This document shows positions 1-7,546 of a stretch of 64,000 nucleotides of DNA, piece by piece. The stretch comes from CAINVV01 sp964528535 (GTDB lineage Bacteria; Bacteroidota; Bacteroidia; Bacteroidales; Prolixibacteraceae). A model generated the notes under the pieces. The model was not told the origin of the DNA. It did no database searches and worked only from the letters and a program-made list of their open reading frames with translations. Numbering within the stretch: the stretch's first letter is position 1; each line of letters starts with the position of its first letter. Position numbers and translations under genes: made by a program. The DNA is taken from contig CAZGSQ010000006.1 in the NCBI GenBank assembly GCA_964528535.1, forward strand, positions 1 through 64,000, written 5' to 3'.

Positions 1-46
1 AGATAGCTTCAGGTGACTGGAGTTCAGACGTGTGCTCTTCCGATCT
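1..46. other. Illumina index primer and adapter sequence (contamination)
   Basis: This is sequencing-library DNA and not genome. Bases 13-46 match the TruSeq read-2 adapter, beginning GTGACTGGAGTTCAGACGTG and ending in CTCTTCCGATCT. Bases 1-4 (AGAT) are the end of the P7 primer, and bases 5-12 (AGCTTCAG) fall where the i7 index sits. The reverse complement of the index, CTGAAGCT, is from memory TruSeq index D707. Genomic sequence starts at 47. Translated leftward the adapter gives the tail EIGRAHV and a false stop at 24-26. Translated rightward it gives MCSSDL. Confidence 0.97.
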
Positions 47-1034
47 CACCCAATTGGTAGTAGGTACCCTGTGCGATGGCATCTTTTTGCTGTATGGACT
101 TCTCATACCAGGAAATGGCTACTTCTGTCTGACCGCTTTTTTCTTCACAAAAACCGGCTACATAGCAATCGGCTCTGCTGATCTCTTTGGTTTTGAAATA
201 TTTGTCAACAAGTTCTGTCGCTAAATCGTATTCTTGAAGCTGGTAATAAGAGGTAACCAGGACACGGGCCAATTCAAATTTGCGATCTTCGGGAGCTTTT
301 GCCAGGAGTGTTACTCCTTGTTTGACAACTTCCCGATATTGACTCTTGGCAAAAGAAATCTGAATCTGGTAATATGGAATTATTTTAAAATAGAGCGGGG
401 TATTCTCTAATTTATTGAATTCGGTGAGCGACGCATCATAACTTCCTTCGAGGTAATTGATGTGTGCCCAATAATATTTTGAACCATCACCCAAAGCTCC
501 CTTCTGGTTTCTCAGCTGGTTGAAATTTGCTTTGGCTTTGGCATTCTCACCTGTCTCAAGCAGGCAGATCCCTGAGTTGTAAATGAATTTGTCATGCTCG
601 GCGCTTGGCAGGGAGTAGGCTTCAATTTTCTGGTACAATTGCAGGGCTTCTTTGTAGTTCTTGCGGTTAAAAGAGAGGTTGGCCAGACGGAATAGTGCTG
701 AATTCAACAATGGAGAAGCGGGTTGGTCCTTCACAAATTTTCTAAGTTCAGCTTCCCCATTGGGATTCCCCAATTCGAGTCGTGATACGGCAATATAATA
801 TTCAGCTGCTTCGCTAAGAATTCCATTTTCTTTCGAGCGAAGCTCCTCAAACAGATGAATAGCAGAACCATAATTGCCCTCTTCGAAGAGTGAAACACCT
901 ACACGGTACTGTTTCTCCGTTGTTCCAAGATGCTTCGGGTTCGATTGAGCAAAGAGCATCGCAGCAGAAGAGAGGAGTGTGAGCAGGATAAAAAATGAGA
1001 ATTTTAACGGGGATCTCATAAAGGTAATTTTCAT
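47..1034 (-). CDS. TPR-repeat secreted protein, 3' end missing
   Basis: The product is an exported tetratricopeptide-repeat protein, probably periplasmic or outer-membrane attached, acting as a scaffold. An N-terminal hydrophobic stretch (FSFFILLTLLSSAAMLFAQ) looks like a signal peptide. It is followed by helical repeats with TPR spacing, such as the stretches around EEGNYGSAIHLFEEL, NRKNYKEALQLYQKI and LQEYDLATELVDKYF. The real C-terminus is missing because the contig ends in adapter at 46; the last residues of the open frame (EIGRAHV) are adapter-encoded. The start is uncertain: ATGs lie at 1082, 1049, 1034 and 1019, and 1034 or 1019 best fits the signal peptide. It is divergent from ftsE. 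The specific function is not recognised. Confidence 0.8.
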
Positions 1035-1112
1035 TCGCAAAATTTCCATGCCAAAGCAATTGAATCCTCCTGATGTGTTCATTTATCATTTCGACAGATC
1101 GTCAAAATAACT

Positions 1113-1120
1113 TAGATTTG
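1113..1120 (+). promoter_or_regulatory. Putative -7 box for ftsE
   Basis: TAGATTTG matches the Bacteroidota -7 consensus TAnnTTTG and lies 45 bases before the ftsE ATG. I see no clear TTG at the expected upstream distance. Confidence 0.4.
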
Positions 1121-1165
1121 TACTTCAGGGCTTTTACAAATTTAGGATTTTATCAATACTTAACC

Positions 1166-1882
1166 ATGGCAGAAGAAATTATCAAACTTAAAAGTGCAGA
1201 CATCTATCAACAAGAGAGTTTGGTGTTGAAAGAGGTTGAACTTACTGTTCAGAAAGGCGAATTTCTGTACATTATCGGTAAGGTTGGAAGTGGCAAAACA
1301 AGCTTATTAAAGGCTTTTTACCATGAAATACCATTGGTTAACGGTGAAGGAACTATCTTAGGATTCAGTTTGAACAAAATGAAGATGAATGATATTCCGC
1401 TTCTCAGACGACGCTTGGGTATCATCTTTCAGGACTTTCAGCTTCTGAGTGACAGGAGTGTTTTGAAAAATTTTGAGTTTGTGCTAAGGGCTACCGGATG
1501 GCGGCAGGAACGTGCCATCCAGGAAAGAATCGATGAGGTACTTGCCCTGGTGGAGATGCCTGATGCCGGGCCAAAAATGCCTCACCGGCTCTCGGGTGGT
1601 GAGCAACAGCGGATCGGAATTGCCAGGGCCATGCTGAACAATCCCCAAATTATCCTGGCAGATGAACCTACCGGGAACCTGGATCCTGAAACATCTGAAA
1701 AATTGATGGTACTCTTGCAGGAAATCAACAAAGAGGGGGTTACCATTGTCATGGCAACGCACGACTACGAGATGATTCGCAAATTTCCTGCCCGACGTGT
1801 CCTCTGCGAAAAGGGAGAACTGAAAGAGTTGCTTCCACCACCTGAGCCACTGGATTTTGATATATTGCTTGAGGAAGAATGA
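1166..1882 (+). CDS. ftsE: Cell-division ABC transporter ATP-binding protein FtsE
   Basis: FtsE is the ATPase that works with the membrane protein FtsX to activate peptidoglycan hydrolases at the division site. The 238-residue length fits. Visible motifs are a Walker A GKVGSGKT near residue 38, a Q-loop in IIFQDFQLL, the ABC signature LSGGEQQR near 143, Walker B with ILADEPTG, and the H-loop ATHD. The start ATG at 1166 (MAEEIIKL) is chosen because the 31 residues upstream in frame are not FtsE-like and overlap the promoter region. No ftsX lies beside it; the next gene is murB. A generic lipoprotein-type ABC ATPase is the alternative. Heptamer repeats begin directly at its stop codon. Confidence 0.85.
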   Translation: MAEEIIKLKSADIYQQESLVLKEVELTVQKGEFLYIIGKVGSGKTSLLKAFYHEIPLVNGEGTILGFSLNKMKMNDIPLLRRRLGIIFQDFQLLSDRSVLKNFEFVLRATGWRQERAIQERIDEVLALVEMPDAGPKMPHRLSGGEQQRIGIARAMLNNPQIILADEPTGNLDPETSEKLMVLLQEINKEGVTIVMATHDYEMIRKFPARRVLCEKGELKELLPPPEPLDFDILLEEE

Positions 1883-1884
1883 GA

Positions 1885-1912
1885 TATGAGATATGAGTTA
1901 TGAGTTATGAGA
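1885..1912 (+). repeat. Heptanucleotide tandem repeat TATGAG(A/T), 4 units
   Basis: Four contiguous 7-base units (TATGAGA, TATGAGT, TATGAGT, TATGAGA) follow the ftsE stop codon (1880-1882), which itself lies in a partial unit, AATGAGA. The same unit occurs on the opposite strand at 23381-23429 and 38670-38781. Confidence 0.9.
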
Positions 1913-1955
1913 TGGAGGCCGTTCAGCGCAGTTTCTACCTTCAATTTTCCACTAT

Positions 1956-2975
1956 ATGTACAAACTGATTCCCAATTATTCGTTAATGCAACACAACAGT
2001 TTTGGACTCGATGTGTGTGCTAGTTATTGGTTGTCAATCAGTGACTTTGTTGATTGGAAAGAGGCTTTGGAGCGGTATCCGCACCTTTTGCAGGAGAAGA
2101 GATTGATCGTTGGAGGTGGAAGCAACTTATTGTTCCTTGGGGATTTTGATGGCTTAGTGATTTCACCAGATTTCTGTGATTTCACCATCTCTTACCAGGA
2201 TGAGCAAGTTGTGGAAGTTACTGTTGGGGCGGGAGTGGATTGGGATGATTTTGTTGCCCGATGTGTGCTAAACGGATGGTATGGAGTCGAGAATTTATCG
2301 CTTATTCCAGGTAAAATTGGAGCTGCTGCGGTCCAAAATATTGGTGCCTACGGTGTTGAAGTCTCGTCTGCCATTGTCGGGGTGAATGGAATAAATCTTG
2401 TGACTTCTGAACCCGAAACATATGAGCCTAACCAATGTCAATTCAGCTACCGGACCAGTCTGTTTAAAGAACGATTGAGCAATATTTTCATGGTTACCTC
2501 TGTGGAATTCCGACTCAAAAAGCAGGGAGAGGTGGTTTCCGGGTACGGCGATTTGGGAAAAGTTCTTGCAGAAATTGGGATGCCTACGCTGGAAAACCTT
2601 AGAAAGGCAGTCATCCAAATCAGAACTTCCAAACTTCCTGATCCCAAAGAGCGGGGAAATGCTGGCAGTTTTTTTAAAAACCCGGTTTTGGCCAAAGAGG
2701 TTGCTGAACTGCTATGTGGCCTCTTGCCGGACTTGCCTGTCTATCAGTTGTCGGACGGTTTGGTTAAGGTTAGTGCCGGATTTCTTATTGAAAAAGCAGG
2801 TTGGAAAGGAACCAATATTGGAAGGGCTGCCGTTCACGATCGTCAGGCATTGGTGCTTGTTAACCTTGGCGGTGCTTCCGGGGCAGAAATTCTATCGCTT
2901 TCAGGGGTTATTCAGCAGGATGTATTGGAGAAATTTGGAGTGAATCTTGAAAGAGAAGTTCAGGTAGTGGTCTGA
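1956..2975 (+). CDS. murB: UDP-N-acetylenolpyruvoylglucosamine reductase
   Basis: MurB is the flavoprotein that reduces UDP-GlcNAc-enolpyruvate to UDP-MurNAc with NADPH, the second committed step of peptidoglycan synthesis in the cytoplasm. The 339-residue length fits the type I (E. coli-like) enzyme. The FAD-binding region contains VGGGSNLLF, followed by LSLIPGKIGAAAVQNIGAYG. The YRTSLFK motif carries the substrate-binding arginine. The catalytic serine is S238 in NAGSFFKNP, and the terminal glutamate lies in EREVQVV. It follows ftsE on the same strand, separated by the heptamer repeat, and converges with the pentapeptide gene 4 bases away. Confidence 0.95.
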   Translation: MYKLIPNYSLMQHNSFGLDVCASYWLSISDFVDWKEALERYPHLLQEKRLIVGGGSNLLFLGDFDGLVISPDFCDFTISYQDEQVVEVTVGAGVDWDDFVARCVLNGWYGVENLSLIPGKIGAAAVQNIGAYGVEVSSAIVGVNGINLVTSEPETYEPNQCQFSYRTSLFKERLSNIFMVTSVEFRLKKQGEVVSGYGDLGKVLAEIGMPTLENLRKAVIQIRTSKLPDPKERGNAGSFFKNPVLAKEVAELLCGLLPDLPVYQLSDGLVKVSAGFLIEKAGWKGTNIGRAAVHDRQALVLVNLGGASGAEILSLSGVIQQDVLEKFGVNLEREVQVVV

Positions 2976-2979
2976 TTAT

Positions 2980-3558
2980 TTATTGGTTACGATCTATTTG
3001 AATACCATATTTCCCCAACAGACCAACCACTCCATCAAGTGAAAATTTGGCTTTCTTGATTTTGTTCAACTCCGGATCAATTGCGTAATTGGAGGCACTT
3101 CTAAAATCGGTTTTCTCCAAATTTGTATTCTCGAAAATGGCTCCTGATAAATCGCAATTGTCGAATGAGGAACCACTCAGGTCGGCTTCTGTGAAATCAA
3201 CTTCCTGAACAGTACACCCCTTGAATTTGGTTCTTTTGAGATTTACCTTGTAGAAAGAAGATAGGTTTAGGTTACTATTTTCAAAATCAATTTCCAATAA
3301 AAATTGGTTGCAGTTTTCAAAATGAAGGCCCATTAGTTTGCAAGCCGAAAACCCAACCTCTTTGAAAGAGGCTTGAGAAATCTTGGCCAAACTCAGGTTG
3401 CAGCCTTCAAACCTGCATTCAGTGAATGTGAAGCCCGAAAGATCACACAACGAAAACTCACAATCTTTGAATGTGCAGTTCTCGTATTCGCCTTTCGATA
3501 AGGGATTTGCAGAGAAATCTGATTTTTCAAACATCTTGGATTCGAAGTAGGTCATCAT
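2980..3558 (-). CDS. Pentapeptide-repeat protein
   Basis: A 192-residue protein built almost wholly of pentapeptide repeats of the form A(D/N)LxX, for example CDLSGFTFTECRF, ADLSGSSFDNCDLSGAIFENTNL. These fold into a right-handed quadrilateral beta-helix. Some family members mimic DNA and protect gyrase, but most have no known role, so none is assigned here. There is no signal peptide, so it is probably cytoplasmic. Its ATG overlaps the mltG stop codon by four bases (ATGA), indicating translational coupling in one operon. Cysteine and phenylalanine are frequent at the central repeat positions. Confidence 0.85.
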   Translation of the reverse strand: MMTYFESKMFEKSDFSANPLSKGEYENCTFKDCEFSLCDLSGFTFTECRFEGCNLSLAKISQASFKEVGFSACKLMGLHFENCNQFLLEIDFENSNLNLSSFYKVNLKRTKFKGCTVQEVDFTEADLSGSSFDNCDLSGAIFENTNLEKTDFRSASNYAIDPELNKIKKAKFSLDGVVGLLGKYGIQIDRNQ

Positions 3559-4781
3559 TTGTAAATTTTCTTCTTGTTTAAGGCTGCCTGGTATTTTTGT
3601 GCATTTTTGTTGTGTTCTGAAAGCGTTTTGGCAAAATTGTGGGTTCCCGAAAAATCATCTTTGGCACAGAAATAGTAATACCCATGTACCACGCTGTTCA
3701 ATACCGCCTCGAGCGATGAGATCTCCGGAAAGTTGATGGGGCCCGGTGGAAGACCGACGTTCTTGTAAGTATTGTAAGGACTCTCAACAGTAAGTTGGGC
3801 TGTAAGAATCCGACGGATGCTAAAATCGCCAAGCGCGAATCGAATGGTTGGGTCGGCTTGCAGTGGCCAGCTTTTTCGCAGCCTGTTGAGATAAACACCT
3901 GCGATCACTGGCTTCTCATCATTCTTGTTGCTCTCTTCCTGCACGATGGAGGCAAGGGTCGCCACCTGCTCGGGTGTTAGCCCAAGGGTTTTGGCTTTTA
4001 ATTTTCTGGTTTCATTCCAGAAGAGATCATATTCCCTTTTCATCCTGGTAAGGAAGGCTGATGGTGTTGTGGTCCAATAGAAGGAATAACTGTTGGGAAT
4101 AAAAAGAGCAGGCAAAGTTGCGGCGTTTAAGCCGAGTACCTTGGCGCTGGAATCGCTTTTTAACAGGGCGAGGAAGGATACTGAATCACTTTGCAGTTGT
4201 CTGGAAAGTTTTCCTGCCAGCTCTTCGCGGGTCCGTATGTTGTTGAAAGTCACCATTACAGGTGTCTGGGCGCCGGATTTCAGGAGGTTAACCAGCGTGT
4301 TGTTACTCCAGCCTGGTTGGAGTTTGTAAACCCCGGCGTGGATGTTGGAAAAGTAATTTTTGAAATGTGCAGTCTGTACGAAAGTCTCCGGTTGCAGGAG
4401 ACATCCGTTCTCCCTGAGTTGCTGCACCACTTTTTCAAAATTATCTTCGCCATGTATGTAAAGCAGGTAATTTTTCGTAACATTCGGACTGTAGTATCTG
4501 GTATACAGATTTTTGAGCCAAATTCCAACCATTGTCAAACAAAGAAAAACGAGCAAAATCAACTTTGTTCTGATTTCAAGATTCAAAGTGTAATTCAGTA
4601 ACAGCAGCGCGATCCTTTTCATCCTTAAGAAGTACCTCCTGGCATTGAATGCTTTGAGATGGGTACTTAATTTCATTTTGATCTCCTGGCTTCGGATCAA
4701 AGAAAGAAGGGACAGGAGAAGCCCTTTTAATCTGGCTCCCCATTGCCGAATGGTCGTTAACAGCTCTTTTGGCGTAGTCAT
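3555..4781 (-). CDS. mltG: Endolytic transglycosylase MltG (YceG-like)
   Basis: MltG is an inner-membrane lytic transglycosylase that cleaves nascent glycan strands and sets their length. The protein has an unusually long cytoplasmic N-terminal part, a membrane segment (LILLVFLCLTMVGIWL) near residue 75, then a LysM-like region and the YceG catalytic domain. The domain is recognised by LASIVQEESNK, with the catalytic glutamate, and GVYLNRLRKSWPLQADPT. The ATG at 4781 (MTTPKELL) is chosen; the longer frame would use a TTG at 4793 that falls inside the predicted -7 box. It is co-transcribed with the pentapeptide gene downstream. Confidence 0.9.
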   Translation of the reverse strand: MTTPKELLTTIRQWGARLKGLLLSLLSLIRSQEIKMKLSTHLKAFNARRYFLRMKRIALLLLNYTLNLEIRTKLILLVFLCLTMVGIWLKNLYTRYYSPNVTKNYLLYIHGEDNFEKVVQQLRENGCLLQPETFVQTAHFKNYFSNIHAGVYKLQPGWSNNTLVNLLKSGAQTPVMVTFNNIRTREELAGKLSRQLQSDSVSFLALLKSDSSAKVLGLNAATLPALFIPNSYSFYWTTTPSAFLTRMKREYDLFWNETRKLKAKTLGLTPEQVATLASIVQEESNKNDEKPVIAGVYLNRLRKSWPLQADPTIRFALGDFSIRRILTAQLTVESPYNTYKNVGLPPGPINFPEISSLEAVLNSVVHGYYYFCAKDDFSGTHNFAKTLSEHNKNAQKYQAALNKKKIYK

Positions 4782-4790
4782 TTTCAGTTT

Positions 4791-4798
4791 CAAAAATA
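4791..4798 (-). promoter_or_regulatory. Putative -7 box for mltG
   Basis: On the minus strand this reads TATTTTTG (consensus TAnnTTTG), 10 bases upstream of the ATG at 4781. The transcript would therefore have almost no leader. Confidence 0.45.
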
Positions 4799-4873
4799 CA
4801 ATTTAAATACAATTTGATAACCTGTTGAATTAAAAGTTTGTATCAATTACAGGACTGATAAGGGATAAAATTG

Positions 4874-4881
4874 TATTTTTG
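4874..4881 (+). promoter_or_regulatory. Putative -7 box for the flavodiiron gene
   Basis: TATTTTTG matches TAnnTTTG 33 bases before the ATG at 4914. No good -33 TTG is present at normal spacing. Confidence 0.45.
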
Positions 4882-4913
4882 CAGTCAAATATCAGCAGAT
4901 CAATAAAACCTTT

Positions 4914-6104
4914 ATGCATCAGATAAAATTAGCAGAAAACATCTTCTTCCTTGGGTTTAACGACCGTCGCACTGCGCTCTTCGAGAATATCTGGCCGATT
5001 CCAGGAGGGATTTCCTACAACTCCTATTTGATCGTGGATGAAAAGATTGCACTTGTCGATACGATGGAGCGCCAATACATCGAAGATTATCTCGAGAGGA
5101 TAGAGGGAATTATTGGGAAACGTCCCATCGATTATCTGATTATTAACCACATGGAACCTGATCATTCAGGATCCATGAAGGCCATTGTGAACAGGTACCC
5201 GGATATTACACTGGTAGGCAACAAGAAGACATTTGGGATTGCCGAGAACCTGGGATATGATCCAGGTAAGATTATGGAAGTTCACGACAATTCAAGGCTC
5301 GATCTGGGTCTGGTAAAACTCCAGTTTCAAACCATTCCAATGGTGCACTGGCCCGAAACGATGGTCACTTACGATGAAACCAACAAAATACTTTTTTCAG
5401 GCGACGCCTTTGGAAGCTATGGTACCCTGGATGGCGGAGTCTTCGACGATGAACTGAACCTCGAATTTTACGAAGTGGAGGTGATGCGCTATTTCACCAA
5501 CATCGTGGGTAAATATTGTCCGCATACACAACGGGCCATCAAGAAATTGGAACCCCTGGGAATCAGGATGATTGCCGCCACACACGGACCTATATGGCGC
5601 ACAGACCTCCAGTGGGTGCTGAGCCGTTACAACCGTTGGAGTTCTTACGACATGGAGCAGGGTTGCATCATCGTTTACGGTTCGATGTACGGAAATACGC
5701 AGAAAATGGCGGAAGTTATCGCAAGGCAACTTAGCGAAAGGGGCATCAAGCGTATCCGTGTTTACGATTCATCCAAAACACATCCATCTTACATCATCAA
5801 TGATATTTTTAAGTACAAGGGGCTGATTATCGGAAGTTGCGCATACAACAATGCGCTTTTTCCCAACGTTGAAACACTGCTTTCGACCATCGAACACATG
5901 GCCATTAAAAACCACTATTTCGCCATCTTTGGCAACTTTTTGTGGAATGGGGGTGGTGTAAGCAACCTAAAGAAATTTGCCGAACACATGAACTGGGAGA
6001 CAGTTTACGAACCGGTGGAGGAGAAAGGAAGCCTGAAACCTGAAAAATTCCAATTGTGCATTGAATTGGCGAATGCCATGGCTGATAAATTGCTTGCAAT
6101 GTAA
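4914..6104 (+). CDS. Flavodiiron protein (FprA-type A flavoprotein)
   Basis: A cytoplasmic O2 and/or NO reductase that protects anaerobes from oxidative or nitrosative stress. Domain one is a metallo-beta-lactamase fold with the full diiron ligand set: H79-x-E81-x-D83 in NHMEPDHSG, H145, D164 and H223. Domain two is a flavodoxin with the FMN loop GSMYGNTQ near residue 255. The 396-residue length is that of a minimal class A protein without rubredoxin extensions. The electron donor, probably rubredoxin, is not encoded nearby. Whether O2 or NO is preferred cannot be read from the sequence. The gene stands alone with its own promoter and is followed 31 bases later by a phosphoesterase. Confidence 0.93.
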   Translation: MHQIKLAENIFFLGFNDRRTALFENIWPIPGGISYNSYLIVDEKIALVDTMERQYIEDYLERIEGIIGKRPIDYLIINHMEPDHSGSMKAIVNRYPDITLVGNKKTFGIAENLGYDPGKIMEVHDNSRLDLGLVKLQFQTIPMVHWPETMVTYDETNKILFSGDAFGSYGTLDGGVFDDELNLEFYEVEVMRYFTNIVGKYCPHTQRAIKKLEPLGIRMIAATHGPIWRTDLQWVLSRYNRWSSYDMEQGCIIVYGSMYGNTQKMAEVIARQLSERGIKRIRVYDSSKTHPSYIINDIFKYKGLIIGSCAYNNALFPNVETLLSTIEHMAIKNHYFAIFGNFLWNGGGVSNLKKFAEHMNWETVYEPVEEKGSLKPEKFQLCIELANAMADKLLAM

Positions 6105-6135
6105 TGCCTTACCTTCCCGGTAGGGTCGAAAAAAC

Positions 6136-6666
6136 ATGAAACGCATCGCCCTCTTGTCTGATACCCATGGTTACCTCGATGACCACTTGATTGGGCTGAT
6201 AAACGAGTGTGACGAAATATGGCATGCAGGTGACATCGGAAGTTACGGGGTGACTGATAGGTTGATGAAGTTTAAACCCCTCAGAGCCGTTTGCGGGAAT
6301 ATTGATGGAAGTGATTTGAGAACGCAGTTTCCACAAATGCTTCGTTTCAATTGCGAGGAGGTAAATGTGATGATGACCCATATTGCTGGTTATCCAGGTC
6401 ATTATGACAGAAACATCCTTCAATTGCTGAAGACAAATCCTCCTAAATTGTTGATCGCCGGACATTCACACATTCTCAAGGTGATGTACGATCCCAAATT
6501 CGATTTGCTTTTCATCAATCCCGGAGCTGCCGGCCAGCATGGTTTTCACCTTATACGGACGATTGTTCGTTTCTCCATCGAGGCAGCCCAGATAAAAAAT
6601 CTCGAGGTAGTTGAGTTGGGCAAGCGCGGAATTTTATCCAGTATAAACAGCGGCATACCAACCTGA
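6136..6666 (+). CDS. YfcE/MJ0936-type metallophosphoesterase
   Basis: A small (176-residue) calcineurin-like phosphodiesterase of the YfcE/MJ0936 type. The metal-binding motifs appear in order: LSDTHG near residue 7, GDIGS, GNID, THIAG and GHSH. The family hydrolyses phosphodiesters in vitro; the physiological substrate is unknown. Its 3' end overlaps the convergent prmA gene by 33 bases, so the last eleven codons of each lie on opposite strands of the same DNA. Confidence 0.88.
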   Translation: MKRIALLSDTHGYLDDHLIGLINECDEIWHAGDIGSYGVTDRLMKFKPLRAVCGNIDGSDLRTQFPQMLRFNCEEVNVMMTHIAGYPGHYDRNILQLLKTNPPKLLIAGHSHILKVMYDPKFDLLFINPGAAGQHGFHLIRTIVRFSIEAAQIKNLEVVELGKRGILSSINSGIPT

Positions 6667-7470
6667 TCTTTCATAGGTGCTGCCCAGTTTCATTCCCAAC
6701 TCGGCAGCTTTTTCATGGATGGCGATGAGATCGGCCTCATAGAACCCACTCATTACCAATATACCATCTGTTTTCATAACCTTCCGGTAGGCAGGCATGT
6801 CCTGCAATAGAATATTGCGCTGAATGTTGGCCAACACCATATCAAATTGTTGGTTTGAGAGCAGACTGGCATCCCCAAGACTTACCAGGATGTTCTTTGT
6901 GTTATTAAGTGCGGCGTTTTCGATGGTGTTGTTGTAGGACCATTCATCAATATCAATGGCCGTAATCTCAGTTGCTCCCTTCATGGACGCCAGGATAGAA
7001 AGTATCCCGGATCCGCAACCCATATCAAGTACCATCATCTCTTTCAAATCAATTTCGAGCATGGCTTTGATCATCAAGTGCGTGGTCTCGTGGTTGCCCG
7101 TTCCAAAGGCCATGCGAGGGTTGATGACAATTTCGTAGCGCGCATTGGGATAAGTTTCGTGGAACGGTGCCCTGATCAGGCATTGGTTCTCAATCAGCAA
7201 GGGTTCAAAATAGTTTTTTTCCCATATTTCGTTCCAGTTTTGGTCGGCAATCACTTCAAACGAATATTGGAAGTGGAAGAATTTACTCTCCTGAAATTGA
7301 GCAGAGGCCAGAAGATCAGGGGCAAAGTCCTTACTTGGGATGTATGCCTCGAGCAACTCCTGCGTTTCAACAAAACTTTCAAATCCGATGCTGCCAAGCT
7401 CCGCCACCAACAGCTCCCTGGCTAATTCATTGTCAGGAGTAAGGATGCAGTTTAGTTTGGTGTATTCCAT
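6634..7470 (-). CDS. prmA: Ribosomal protein L11 methyltransferase
   Basis: PrmA trimethylates lysines and the N-terminus of ribosomal protein L11 using S-adenosylmethionine. The 278-residue length fits Bacteroidota PrmA. The N-terminal substrate-recognition domain is followed by a Rossmann methyltransferase domain with the SAM motif VLDMGCGSGILSI and MKGATEITAIDID. NPRMAFGTGNHETT is the hallmark loop of the family, and VLANIQRN is the catalytic-region motif. It converges on and overlaps the phosphoesterase gene. Confidence 0.93.
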   Translation of the reverse strand: MEYTKLNCILTPDNELARELLVAELGSIGFESFVETQELLEAYIPSKDFAPDLLASAQFQESKFFHFQYSFEVIADQNWNEIWEKNYFEPLLIENQCLIRAPFHETYPNARYEIVINPRMAFGTGNHETTHLMIKAMLEIDLKEMMVLDMGCGSGILSILASMKGATEITAIDIDEWSYNNTIENAALNNTKNILVSLGDASLLSNQQFDMVLANIQRNILLQDMPAYRKVMKTDGILVMSGFYEADLIAIHEKAAELGMKLGSTYERSGWYAAVYTG

Positions 7471-7546
7471 GAAAAAGTTGATAAAAAGTGACTAAAGTAG
7501 GTTCAAATAATTTTCAGGTTAAAGATTCTCTTTTTCCGAGTCGCGC

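Noticed and set aside
30..224. Rightward open frame of 64 codons starting MCSSDL
   Set aside because: Its start is made by the adapter at 1-46, and it runs antisense through the TPR gene.
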